A stretch of 64,000 nt of DNA from Toxonevra muliebris (lineage: Eukaryota > Arthropoda > Insecta > Diptera > Pallopteridae): positions 18,774,878 to 18,838,877 of the forward strand of contig OY829326.1 in the NCBI GenBank assembly GCA_963691655.1, given 5' to 3'. Under the pieces are notes generated by a model. The model made no database searches, was not told the DNA's origin, and saw only the letters and a list, made by a program, of their open reading frames with translations. A program made the translations under genes and the position numbers. How positions within the stretch are numbered: the first letter of the stretch is position 1; every line of letters starts with the position of its first letter. Shown piece after piece: positions 1 to 12,164 of the stretch.

Positions 1-1639
1 ATTTTTCGTCAAACTCCTCAAATGTGCTACATAAAAGCCGTTTCTTACGAAAGTGGTGTAAGAATAGGTTCAACTGTGAGAAAATAACTTTCATAAGCAC
101 TCTATATATTGTAAAGTATTTTTACAAGACCCAATGCATGCTCAAAATCTGGTTTTATTGGCTTACCCCACTTTTGATTTCAACGGCCTATACATAATAT
201 ATATTTTAACAAAGATGATAAACATACGAGTGTATAATGTAGGCCCATTCTTATTTATTGTTACGTTTATTGCTTGTTTTTTTTTTTTTATCAAGCATTT
301 GATGACTACCTCTAACTATTTATAATGGCAGCAATATCTATAGGTACTTGAAAATGAAAAAACAAAATATACATATATGTATATTAAGATGGTCGCTAAA
401 TGAGAAAAAAATATCGAACACAAATGCTAGTTTGCTAGGCTAGAAATACTCGATTAGATGTGAAACTTAAAAATATAAAGTTTTATGCCGATTGCTGTAA
501 TTTTAGAACTCATAGCTTTAATTTTATATAAGAAATGACTGTCAAATGTCATAGATCAGACAATTTTTTAAAATTTGTGAACTAGTGTTAAAAAAAAACC
601 GCGTTTTTGGAAAGGCAAAATTTGAGAGAATTTATCTGTTTGATGTTTAAACTACTATTTGAGATGTGAAGAATGGTTGAAAACATGACAAATATAAAAA
701 AACATCCAACATTAGAGCTCATGAATTATTTCTAAAACTACAGCAATCAGCATTTATATTTTTCAGGTTTACAACAAATCGAATGTTTTTAGCTATGTCA
801 AGTAACAAAAGAGCATTTTTCTAAATAACGGCCACTCTAATGTATATTGCATTCATAAATATGAAGTGATATCAAGGTCAATAATTATTACAATAATTAA
901 ACCAAGAGTATTCAATTGATGCTGTTATTATTAATCAAATCATTCATAATCAAGGTTTTTAATATACTTACTTATGTCCCACTTGAATTTACTTTTATTA
1001 TTATACATATTTGGGAAATAAGTGAAAAAGTCAAGTTTGTGGTTGATTTTGATTTTAGTGTGTGGGACTTTTCTTCTTCTTTTTTAATTATGATTTTATT
1101 AAATTTGTTATAATAATTTGCATAAAGAAAAAAATCGAAATATAAATATGTAATCTATTACATATACTTTACTGCTGCAATTAGTTTTTAAATCACAAGT
1201 GCTTGAGGTTAAATAAGTAATTGCAATCATAAAATATTAGAATAATCTAAATGCCAAAAGTGGTGTGCACTATACCAATGCAATATTTAAGTACAGCTTA
1301 AAAATACATGAATATGCATTGCATGTGCCATTCGTTAAAATGCGTGATATCACAATGGGCCGTTCTGATCTAAATGTGTCTCTGGACAGCCACTCAATCT
1401 AACTTATAATCTATTGTTCTAATCTTTTCACAATAATCTCTAAAGTTGACGACAAATGAATAAAATTTATTAATCGCGTGAAAGTTTATAAAAGTTCTAA
1501 CTAAGGATGTTAGCATTTCCTGGAGTAATTACGTTGTGCAATAATTTTAAGTTGATCAATTAGATGATTTCTTTAGGAACTGAATTCGACTTCAATTCCA
1601 ATACCTTGGAATTGAAAAGTACTTGAACACTAACCCAGC
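1..1639. other. Intergenic, no gene seen
   Basis: AT-rich sequence with homopolymer runs. The short open frames here have neither coding-like composition nor recognisable domains. I see no repeat, RNA gene or promoter I could defend. Confidence 0.6.
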
Positions 1640-2045
1640 GTTTGGGCGCTAAAACAATAGCTCTATGTGCCTTCTTTGACATTCAAGGAGCATTCGACAA
1701 TACGTTGTTCTCCGCGATAATCACAAGCTGAACACTGGCAATATTGGAGATAAGAAAAGTTAGCTATGATCAAGGAGGCTCGCAACAGATCATGTCGACT
1801 ACTAAGGGATGCCCTCAAGGGGAGTCTTATCCCCCTTACTGTGGGCCATGGTTATAGATAAACTTTTAGAAACATTAGCAAACCAAGGTTTTAATCTTCA
1901 GGGCTATGCAGATCATGTAGTCATTACAATAAGGGGCACCGATGATTCCACTATTTTAGATGGAATGCAAGAAGCTCTCAACTCCACTTTAAAGTGGTGT
2001 TCTGATAAAGGGTTAACAATCAACCCGAACAAAAAAGTAGGGGAG
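1640..2045 (+). pseudogene. Non-LTR retrotransposon reverse-transcriptase fragment
   Basis: Translating the plus strand in pieces gives consecutive reverse-transcriptase blocks: FDIQGAFDN (about 1676-1705, catalytic motif A), KGCPQG (about 1806-1823) followed after a frame change by GVLSPLLW, then GYADH (about 1903-1917) where the polymerase motif YADD is expected, and GLTINPNK (about 2010-2033). A single base appears to be missing in the run after CCTCAAGGGG, and an in-frame stop interrupts the stretch after motif A. The last catalytic aspartate is replaced by histidine. The block order and the GCPQGGVLSPLLW style point to an R1/I/LOA-type non-LTR element rather than jockey, but that is inference. 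It is a dead relic whose 3' side ends where an inverted-repeat element begins. Confidence 0.8.
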
Positions 2046-2763
2046 TGTACCCGGGTATGAGACAGCACCAGGTATGAGACAGTAAATTTTTTACATCATG
2101 CAATATCAATATTGCGGACCTGACTACTGTCAAAGTTTTCTTTTGGCATGAGCCAGTTTTTTTGGTAAACCATGAGCGAATAGACTTATTGCTTGTATCA
2201 GCTGTAAACATTGTGTGTGAAAATCGATCACGAAAACTTTTTTTTTGATTATTTCAAAGTGATATATTTTCGAGTGAATTAATAGAAAAAGATGAGTGTA
2301 ATGCATTAGCATTTAGTGTTTTTCGTATATTTTGCGATCCAATTTTCCAATAAGCCAATATATGGTGAGAAACAATTTTTTTTTGTTATTCTCAAAATGG
2401 CATCGTTTTCCAGGTATGAGACACAGCATATCACCGGGTATGAGACACCACTTAACTACTGTTTTGATTCATTTTTTTGTATTTTTAGCCATGTCAATCC
2501 CAAAAAAAAAAAAAAATCGTCCATCAAATGCATCACATGCAAGCAACTGTTCATTTGAAGTGTGCGAACATTGCGATAGCGGTTTGGCTGGAGAAAACGA
2601 TGACTAAGAGGGAGATGATGAATACAAATTTATATTTCTTTTTATCTTAGCCGCTGAAGGCCTACAAAATAAATAAATTTATATTTATAAATAGTTATGA
2701 GGTTTTTACTTCATAATTCCCAATCTTTAGTGGATTTTTTTAGGTGTCTCATACCCGGGTACA
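2046..2763. mobile_element. 0.7-kb element with 19-bp perfect terminal inverted repeats
   Basis: TGTACCCGGGTATGAGACA at 2046-2064 is exactly the reverse complement of 2745-2763. The core word GGTATGAGAC recurs in direct orientation near 2071, 2413 and 2438, giving five copies in 718 bases, as expected of transposase-binding sites. No intact transposase is present; a short plus-strand tail near 2490-2607 encodes lysine-rich and Cys/Asp-rich sequence with no recognised domain. It abuts the reverse-transcriptase relic on its left and probably inserted into it. I could not identify a clear target-site duplication. Class of element unknown. Confidence 0.75.
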
Positions 2764-4510
2764 AATTTTTTTTTTGGCAAAAATTCTCATCCTCAGAAAA
2801 TTAGTCAAACAATTTGAAAACAAATATCAAAAGAGAACCAATATAATCGTTGGTGTTTGTTTTGTTATTTGTGTATGCAGATAATTCGTTAGATAATTCT
2901 GAGAGATGCCGTTATTTATGTCTTCTCTCTCTCATTTATTATTTACTTCCGCTTAAGCAATGATTTTTCAACGATGAATTCAATGCTTTGTTCAAGAGCG
3001 AATTGATTAGAATTATCTCTGAGGCACACATTTCCCACAACAATTACAATTTTTCTGAATTAGTCTAACAAAATGTGGAATATGAGCATCAGATTTCTTT
3101 AGCCATTTAACTAAATACTCAATTGCAATACTCATTGATCACCGATAACATAAATTTCGACCTTTTGGTGACGCGACAATTGTTTATACTTTGCAGCTAT
3201 TTTTGGAACTTTTTCAAAAATTCTTCTTTTCTCCTAATAAGCGCAATATAAAAATGGTACAATACTTAAATATATTCTTAAAACACAAACAAAGAAATCT
3301 ATTTTACAAAGGAAGGGAAATTTTGGTTAAGTAAAAATTAGTAAATATGAACAAAAAGTTGAAGGAATCTATGTTTAAACAGGGATGTCAAAACAAACAC
3401 CGAAACAACGAATTTGAAAAAAAATTAATGCATCAATATTTCTTCATTTGAGAAACATTAATATTGAAGAAAAACATTAATTTTGTTAATATCGATATAG
3501 TGTTTTGCATACCTATGGTATAATTTAAAAATTTATTTTAAATTCATTGTAGGTTTTAAATATTTTGTCGTTCATGTTCATTGTCGTGTTTTGCATTAAT
3601 GTTAACAAAAGTGCGTAATAATTATTTTGTCTTCGTTGGTTTACCATTCAAATGTTTTCGAGATTTCCAAAATCGATAAAGTTATTTGCACCAATTTACT
3701 TTCTTGGAAGGAGAGAGAAATGTTCAAACATGAAAAGATCTATGGAAGATTTGTGTATAGTTTGTTTTTATGCTTTTCGTTTGAAACATATCTACCTTTA
3801 GCTGGACTCTTTCAAATGGAGAAATGAAAAGATTTTTGTAATATCAATTTCAGATTGAATATACAAATAGGAAAAATTAGGAAATGAATTAACTTTTATT
3901 TATTCTGTTAGATAGGCATAGGTCTGTTCTGTAAACACTTACATATGCTTTATTATTTCTATGACAATCTAATAGGCCGTGACTGACATTCGAATGTTGT
4001 TGTTTTTTTAAACTATAAATTTTACAAACTACAGTTTGTCGGTAATTTATGTTTGCAATATATATATACATACATTGCTAATTTAGTACATATCAGCATG
4101 AATGTGTATGTACATAATAATTCATATGATAAAATCGGCAATTAAATACTATTGCACACTTTCACCACACCTATAAAAGAAATAATTTATTGCATTTTTT
4201 TCTTTCTATGTTGATTTGGAGTAATTTGTAACACAAACAGAATTTTGATAATATCTACAATATTTATACATATGTATGTACATATTGATAGTATGAAAGT
4301 TTTACTGAGTTGATTTAGCTACAATTATATAACTTCTTTTTTTCCCATACTTTTTTTTATACTTCATGAAGGTGAGAAAATTATTTGAAATATGAGTGAT
4401 ATTTATTAATATTTTGCATATTGAATAATTAAAATTTATGTATGTGAATATCGTGAACATAAAACTTTTAATAAAGAAAATTAAGTTGACTTTCCGATTA
4501 TAACATTATA
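2764..4510. other. Intergenic, no gene seen
   Basis: AT-rich DNA. The open frame at 3627-3827 has no recognisable domain and I treat it as chance. No repeat structure stands out. Confidence 0.5.
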
Positions 4511-5533
4511 CAGTGTGTCCCAAATTTATAGAGGCATCCTCTTTTCAGGGCATTACTTGTTTTTTTTTTACAAGCAAAATAAATTCGATTTTAACAGGTC
4601 ATTTCTATCTATGTCTTGCGACTTCTGTCTCATTTATTCAAGCCCACAGCAATTAAATTTTTTATTTTTACAATTTTTGTGAAAAAAGTGGTGGCCCACA
4701 TTAATAGCGGTATTGGAAAGAAAAACGTTATTGGAAGTTTCTGATTATAACTTACAAAAAATCAGAAATCAATAGCGTTACCATCATGCCATCCATTTTC
4801 ATTCGCTTTACCATTGAGTTGTTGAGATTTGTCAGGGTGGCTATGCTAATGTTTTCCTGTCAAGCATTGTCATAAACGTCACGGACCATCAAGCCCCAAA
4901 TATTTTCGATTGGATTCAGGTCAGGGGAAACGGCACGCTACTGAAGCACCGGAACTTTTGCCTTAGCCAAGCTCTCCTTAGTCAATTTGCTAGCGTGTAT
5001 TGATGCGTTGTCCTGTTGAAATGTTAGCTTAGCATAACTGTAGCGGTGGAAGTAGGGCTTAAGGTACTTTTCGAGCACTGCTTGGTAATGTCCAGGCCGA
5101 CTTTCCCGGAACCGCTGTATGCCACCCATATCATAACTAAACCGCCACCGGAATTTCGTGTAGATAAAAAGGTGGCTCTTTCTGCAAATCGCGCCAATAA
5201 TGCTGATGGTCCACGCTTCTTCTTCGTTGATTCATTGGTATAACGTTCAATGGAGACTTTTGGGTCTCCTTGGCGTTTATTTTCTCTTTTGCGCTGCGCC
5301 TTATTGCTTGAACCGATCTGGTGAGATGGCATGGTCTCATTGCAGGCTAAAGTGGCGCCATTCCTGGGATATGGGATGGGATAAGGCTTTGTGACATTTT
5401 GGTCATACTTTTCACCTCTGTGGGGTATTTTAGTCGCCTCTTACTACAGGCATACCTTACCGCTGGAATATTTTAGCACTCTTCTTGCAGGGGCAAAAGT
5501 GGGTGCTTCTATAAATTTGGGACAGAAAGACTG
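4511..5533 (-). mobile_element. Degenerate Tc1-like DNA transposon
   Basis: The left end CAGTGTGTCCCAAATTTATA (from 4511, preceded by TA) matches the reverse complement of the right end (CAGT, a 4-bp insertion, then GTCCCAAATTTATAGAAGCA, ending at 5533). The minus strand encodes scattered transposase pieces in different frames: GGGLVMIWVAYSGSGK (about 5190-5140), FQQDNASIHASK (about 5020-4985, second catalytic Asp) and SPDLNPIENIWG (about 4930-4890, third catalytic Glu). The N-terminal helix-turn-helix part is missing or unrecognisable, replaced by unrelated sequence around 5330-5500. The transposase is broken by frameshifts and a stop just before the third catalytic block, so the copy is inactive. 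Confidence 0.85.
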
Positions 5534-6248
5534 AGAGCCTAGGGATTTGACAAAAAACAACTGAGATCTTAACGACGAAATTCCAAATTCCAGAAAATTA
5601 AAAAGTTCACCATTTATGTTCCCATAATAATTGTGAAAGTATATAACAAAACGCAATAATTACACTTTTTAAGATTTTAGAACTAATCAAATTTTATATG
5701 CTGAAATCTTTGTAACCATTATTATAAATTGTATCAAAGATCATTCATTTTTATTTATTTCTATTCCAAAAATAATAATTCAGACCAAAATTAAATATTT
5801 ATCTAAAAAGTGGGTCTAGTGGAATTATTCTGTCTTGTTATGGACCTCCTCAATCATAATAATGATTTATTCATTTTTTTTTTTTGTATATGGTATGTGT
5901 AATTTTAAGCTCGTGAAAAAGGTTATTTTTTGATTTGTTACAGATTGAGGAACTTGTAGTTTTATGCCGAAACCGCACGGTATAGTGATTTATTTATTTC
6001 GACTTCGTTTTAGTTACCTTTGACATCATGGAAAGATGAAAAGATTATCTCATTCGAGTTTAATTATAAAATACAAAGATTTTAGTCGAGTGTTTTCATT
6101 TTCTGTAGTGCTAATAAATTTGAATGACATTGCAATTTGGTAAAAGAAATTTTTAATTGTTATACTTTTTCATTAGATTCTAAATGAATTTTCAATTTCT
6201 TTGCGAGTTAGTTGCATAACAAACTTCTAAGGCAACATACACGTCCCA
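5534..6248. other. Upstream region of ionotropic receptor gene
   Basis: AT-rich DNA between the Tc1 relic and the receptor start codon. It must contain the receptor promoter and 5' UTR, but no TATA box or initiator can be assigned with confidence. Confidence 0.4.
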
Positions 6249-8518
6249 ATGTTGAGTTCTGCAAAATTCTTTTTGATAAATTTAATTATTTTTCTTAGTA
6301 CTAAGGAAATTCAGGCAGAAATTTCCTATGACAAATGGAATCTTTCCACTGAACTACTTTCAAATACAATACAAGGAGCCGTAAAGCAATTTTTTGAGAG
6401 TCGAACTAATTTATTGCATGTACGTGTAAATTTGGAGCATACCGAATCTAAAGTCTGGCTATATGAGATTGGTGATAACTTGTTTAATGTCTTACGTAAT
6501 ACAACGAAATTATTGTTTCAAATCAATATACAAAACAAGCGTTTGGAAAGTAATAAATTTAACTATCATAATCTGTGGTATGTGGATTCATATGCAGCTT
6601 TGAGGTATATAAATCAATGAATTTATGCATTTTTAATCACGTAAAAATGAGAAAAAAAGAAAAAGTACATAATTTGGTTTTCAATTTAGGCGTTGCACAG
6701 TGTTTTGATCTCATACAACAGATGGACAAAAGCCGAAGTAGTTTTCAGATATAAAATTTTACACTTAACTCATTTTCAACATCTAATTATTTTTGTACTT
6801 AAGTTACTCGAATTTGAGTAGCTCTAGCCCTACAGCAATTATTTTATAGAAAAGATCTTTTGGCTTCTTCTTAGCTGACGCGTTATCTATTGTAAATTGA
6901 TATCAAATTTATTAGGTTTCGGTTTTATGAATTTCTTGGATTTGTAAATGGGACGAATTACTGTGCGTTTAGTTTTGTATATCTATTAATTAATCAATTT
7001 TTTTACATTCATTTCAGACAAATTTTGCCCAAAAACAAAATTCACTTTGGTAACAATGCTGGCTATTATGTCATTGTCTTAAGTTCATTAGTCCATGATG
7101 CTGATTATAAAGTTGAAGTACAAAAAATACTACAAGCTATGTTTGAAGTCGAAATAGTCGAGGTTATTATTGTAACGCCTGATCACGTCGCCCAAGAAGT
7201 ACTTGTTCTATCCTATTATGTTTTTCAAGAAGATCAGTGCAAGAAAGTTACACCCATCGTCGTTAACTATTTTGACGATGGACATTTTCGGTATGCAGAA
7301 CTTTTTCCCGATAAGTTTACGAATTTTTATAATTGCACATTACGTTTCTTTTCGCGAAATATTCCGCCGTTTCTTGAACAAAATAATGATGATGAATCAG
7401 GTGCAAGCGGAATCGAAGCAGAAATATTGAAGGTCATTTCGAAAAAATTGAATTTCCATATGAAAATTTATTTCAATACTAAATTCTTTTGGCGAGATAA
7501 AAATGGCATATCTACGGCACCTTTTAATCTATTGGAAAATAAAGCAGTAGATGCTTTTATGGGTTACTTTTTTTATGAACCACATCGAGCTTTATATTTT
7601 GCTGAAAGTGTTTCATACTTCAGTTCACCAATGGTGGCTGTTGTGAAACGAATCGCAAATAAAGACAACAATATTAATTGGATGCTGGACCCATTTCAAT
7701 GGATAACATGGATAAATATATGTGTATTTCTTTGCATTGGGACATTTTGCGTTAATATACTAACCCCAAAATATGGGAATGTGGTATATGGTAATTGGTT
7801 GGATGTAGTAGGAACTGCACTCGGTGAACCGCGTGTAATTGTAACTAAAAATAATTTTGCACGATTTTCAATTGGAATATGGTGCCTGGGATTTATGGTT
7901 CTCAGTGCATCCTATCAAGGTAAACTCTATGAGTCGTACAATCGAAATGACACTCCAGCTAAGTACACATTAAACGATCTTATTAAGAACAACTTTTCAT
8001 TTCTATTACGTTATTCACGTGATACGAGAGCCGTTTTAAATGCACTTGGTGTACCAAAGAGTAATATTATTAAAGTGGACTCGTTCTACACAAATGATGT
8101 CTACAAGCTATTACGCAACTCTGTCGGCAATGTGGCAACAATGTCAACTAAATTGCGTGTGACAAGCTATATGCACCGTAAAGGATTAACTGAAGAATTT
8201 GATATTTTACCAGAGACCGTACAACTCCCTCAAATATGTGCATATTTTCGTCATCATTCTTATTTTGTTAAACCTTTTAACAAAATAATAACGGACCTGC
8301 GTAATTTTGGGCTAATTAATAAATGGCACCGAGATGCTATATTTAGTTCAAGAGTCGATGAGGATATTAACTCAGGAAAGGCAAATCAACCAAAACCTTT
8401 GGATTTAGATAAGTTCAAGTTGATATTTTTGGCATATATTTCAATGCAGTTGGTTGCATGTATTACATTTATTACGGAATTGTGTGTATTTCGTATAAGA
8501 ACAAGGAATTTGCACTAA
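6249..8518 (+). CDS. Divergent ionotropic receptor (chemosensory glutamate-receptor-like channel)
   Basis: Two exons, 6249-6604 and 7018-8518, joined through an AG|GTATAT donor and a TTTCAG|A acceptor; the split codon AG+A keeps the frame and gives 618 aa. Residues 1-23 are a hydrophobic signal peptide. The N-terminal extracellular half is short, as in divergent IRs. Ligand-binding lobe S1 begins near RFFSRNIPPFLEQ (about 228-240). TM1 lies at about 347-367, the pore-loop region with NWLDVVGTALGEPR at about 378-391, TM2 at about 400-420, lobe S2 at about 451-561, and TM3 at about 585-609 near the C terminus. This is the S1-TM1-P-TM2-S2-TM3 order of the iGluR/IR family. IRs act as cation channels in dendrites of taste or olfactory neurons, usually with co-receptors IR25a/IR76b. 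Its subfamily (Ir7-, Ir67- or Ir94-like) cannot be fixed by eye. Reading frame is intact, with no sign of decay. Confidence 0.9.
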
Positions 8519-9437
8519 ATATTTTTAAACTTCATAATACACTGCTGTCGGAAGAAAAAAAAAACAAAAATTTTAACAAAATATTAAAGTTTATAGATGT
8601 TGAACACTCTCTTGAATAATTGCGATAAATTTTTAAATAATATGTGGAAATTAATGCCATATGATCGGTGTGGTAATAATTAAATACGCAAGAAATCGAA
8701 TCTAAATTACTGAAATCAATTGCAAAAGTAATAAATTTCATACCAAAAAATAACTGAGTATTTGCTATAGAATTATTTAGAAAATTATTGCTTTAATTTA
8801 TGTTTAAATAAGCTCAATCGATTAAATAAAATAACTATTTCATTATATATTTATATCTGTGACTATTGTTTATCCTGTTTTGCTATTGCATCCAATGGCT
8901 CAACACTTTTCTTAATCGTCCTGAAAATTTGGCACTGGAGTGTTGGGAGACCAACACCTGAGCTCTTTAACACCACAAAATCTGCTTAGATTTATTAATA
9001 AATCAGGTAGATTTAAAGAATAGCAAAAAGAAATACAGGATATAGTACAATGGACGTAAAACTTATCTGAGTGCTGTATTCTTGAAAACTTCTTTTGCTG
9101 TTCCAACAAAAAAAAAAATCGTTCTGATTATTGTTATTATTCTTAGTTAACTTGATGCAATCAATGAAAGTTTGTCATGTTTATCTACTAATAATTCATT
9201 TTATTTGCAGCATAAAAACATTTACAAATAACAAAATAATAGTATAGTTATTGCATATTTTGGAGTATTGGTAAATTTTACAATTACCAGCAAATCATCT
9301 TCCAATTGTTGAGAAAAAATCCAGGATGAATGAATCCAGAATCACTCTCTAAACGTTCGCTGCGAAGAGTTCTGCGGGAGTTTGTTAGCGTAACTCTACT
9401 TTCTTCTCTTAACAACTTTCTCACGTTCTGGTTCTAA
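8519..9437. other. Intergenic, 3' flank of ionotropic receptor
   Basis: AT-rich sequence with candidate AATAAA-type signals (for example near 8731 and 8826) that could end the receptor transcript. No gene seen. Confidence 0.45.
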
Positions 9438-9744
9438 AGGCTCTGGCACATAGAATCCGTTGTGTACGTGAGAGCGAAGTATACAACTGACACGAAGTAA
9501 GCTAAGAAGAGAGGTGGCACAAAACATACGTTGCCAACGGACACACAATCATACACAAAATAAATCAGCGGATAGATGTAACACCCTCAATTCTCTCTCA
9601 ACGTTCGGCAAAGTTGAGAGTTGCCCAACTTCTTGCGTTACTTCAACGTATACGTACACCACATACGATTTCATATATTGTATAGTAGTTGTCAGTTGTA
9701 TACTTCGCTCTCACGTACACAACGGACTCTATGTGCCAGAGCCT
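9438..9744. repeat. 54-bp inverted repeat flanking a ~200-bp spacer
   Basis: 9438-9491 (starts AGGCTCTGGCACATAGAATC) is the reverse complement of 9691-9744 with one mismatch in 54. The flanks and spacer are noticeably less AT-rich than the surroundings. A loosely similar direct repeat links 9347-9400 and 9592-9650 (both contain CTCT..AACGTTCG). Likely a MITE or fold-back remnant; no clear target duplication and no protein. Confidence 0.75.
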
Positions 9745-10042
9745 TATGTATTTAGAATCTTCCGTATACCATTGCGAATTTCCACTGGATGTCTCAAATT
9801 TGTTGACTCTGCTGATCTTGTTGGGATTTAAAAGGTTGGTTGCAAAACTTTCATGAAAAACGTTGTAATGTTTGAGTGTCCTTGTAGCATGGACCAATTC
9901 TATTGAAATAAATTAATTGTCGACAAGAACAAGTCTTTGCACTAGTCATCAAAATTAAAATTAACACAGGTTTAAATTAACAAAAGCTTAAAGTAAACAA
10001 ACATAGGTATTACATTTATAAACTTAATAATTAAAAAAAACA
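9745..10042. other. Intergenic, nothing recognised
   Basis: AT-rich spacer between the inverted repeat and the partial transporter copy. Confidence 0.4.
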
Positions 10043-10721
10043 TTTAATTGTTTTATAAAAATAAACTTTTTTCATTTGTTAAAACTAACTAACTAAACTA
10101 AAAGAAAACATTTCAATTAAAAAAAATATATAATAGTAATGGATAATGTTAATAATAATACAAAATATATTAAATGAGCAATGCAAATTTCTTTTTTCAC
10201 TACAGATATTTCATATTCATCCGCTTACAACATTAAGCTCTTATATACTATTGAAAACTGAAGGAAAAAGAAAAAAACAAAAACTGAACTTAAGTAAATG
10301 TAGTAGTTAATCGTATGTTATAAACATTAATAACACGGTGCGACAGTAAAAAATACTATTTTAGTGATACTATTTTTCTTGTATGTCTTGTCGAGAAAAA
10401 CAAGAGTCTGTATGTGAAATTTTCCAAACACTCCCAAAATCTTGATTTACCGTTAAAAAACTACGAAGTGATAGTTCATAGTCTATTCAATGTTCGAGAA
10501 CCTAAGACAAAAAAAGAAAGAAAATCAGTTTAATGATTTACATTTGTATAACTGCAGTATTGCAGAACCTACTTGTTCGAAATTTTTAGCTATAATGTTA
10601 GAAACAAACCGAAGAAAACCTCTAAACCATTTAGGACCACTTTGAAAAGCGACTTGAGCAATTTCAGCGAAACTCATTGTTGAGCGATGAGTCTTGTAAT
10701 ATAATTTGTGGGCGCATTTTA
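10043..10721 (-). pseudogene. Truncated copy of the adjacent SLC36 transporter gene
   Basis: Two blocks match the neighbouring transporter gene in the same orientation and order. 10043-10334 matches its 3' flank at 12165-12487, and 10462-10721 matches the start of exon 6, intron 5 and all of exon 5 (14115-14431). Because the intron is kept, this is a DNA-level duplication, not a retrocopy. About 1.5 kb between the blocks (most of exon 6 and exons 7-9) has been lost. The copied exon 5 has two internal deletions (about 26 and 31 bases), its donor CAG|GT is changed to CAA|GT, and the copied exon 6 has an early stop (GTT CTC GAA CAT TGA). It cannot encode a transporter. Confidence 0.92.
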
Positions 10722-12164
10722 TTTTTATTCTTCTCTCGAATGTGGTGAAAATGGATCTTGAAACTGTTTTTTATAAGGCACCAGGGATATTTTACATATT
10801 TCAATACTATGGAAAAGTTACATTTACGGCTACGTGGGATCTGACTCCTGTTGAAATTTGGAAACACTTGTTTTCGCAATCTCTACTCGTGACTGATATG
10901 TGTAGTGTATGCTAAATGTGTTTAGATGTGGAGGTACAAGGTAGTGGAACAGAATTGCGCGCCTACTTTATTTTTTTATTTATAAAATTTAAATATTTTT
11001 TAAAATAAAAGCTCCAGAGTTTTTTTGGTCCAAGTCAAGACTTGGCATATTGCTCCTAGTAAGTAGATATAGCAACCAATAAATGTATAATTTACTTATA
11101 AAAAGCAGTAGTGCGTTTTGGTAACTCTTCTCGATCGCCATTCCGACGTCACTCTCACTTTCGCTGTTTCTGTAAGAAAATTCTCAATTCAATCGAGCCT
11201 AATCGGATCGATTAAATAAAATTCAATTCGATTTTAAGAGGAACGTTTTTGTAAAAGCACAAGAGATTTATTTTTTATCTGAAAATATAATTGAACTATT
11301 AAGGTGTTACACGATTTACATCATCAGTAGCTTAATTTAAAGATAATCTAAATATGAAGATATTTTACTACTTCGAAGATATTTTACTTGAAATAAGCTT
11401 CGATGGGTAGTAGCTGATATCTTCCTAGGAAATACTTCAAAAAAATTACAGTATTTATTCGAATATATGTATGTATTTCTTGCAAAGCACTAAAAAAAAC
11501 GTAGTCCTAAACCTATTTCCTTCTTAAGCAGGTCTTTACGCTACTATACCACAGAGGCGAAAGTGATAATAACTGACTAAGGACTAAGGACTATGATCTC
11601 GTCGAGAAATATTTTCTGTTCGACATGAGTTTTCCACGAAAAAGACTCCCATCAGTTTCGAGAGTTGAAACCCAAACATCAAAATGTTTTTATACGGATT
11701 CACAGAGAAACGTTGCACATTACATCATAGGCCGATTATATCTACGCCCTACTGCATCATAATGCAAATCCTTCATAAGTTCTACTCGGACATAAGAGCG
11801 CATATATTATCCCCACAAACAGACGCTTGCAAGTCACTTACCTGCTTTTACTTTAAGAAGAAATCCAATTTAATACAAACCCAACTGTAAAAACTAGAAA
11901 AAATTGTTTTTGAAATAACTATTAGCAATTATAAAAATATTTAAACTATGCATTTATTTATACACTTTCAAAAAATTCATTATATTAATACAATAAAAGT
12001 GGACAAATTTTTATATACCACATACATTTTTGCTTTTGCTTATATGTGTTTTGCTTCATTGTATAAATTGACATGTACATATGTATTTATAAACTAAAAT
12101 ATATTCGATGTTAGTTTTAGTTTTTTTTCTAACTTATGTAAATTATGTCAGTTTAAATGCAACC
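10722..12164. other. Intergenic between pseudogene and transporter 3' end
   Basis: AT-rich. The open frame at 11684-11890 lies in slightly less AT-rich DNA (about 11690-11850) but has no recognisable domain; I would not call it a gene. Confidence 0.45.

Noticed and set aside
10664..10915. Opposed ~70-aa open frames next to the SLC36 pseudogene
   Set aside because: They begin in pseudogene exon sequence and run into unrelated flank; no conserved domain.
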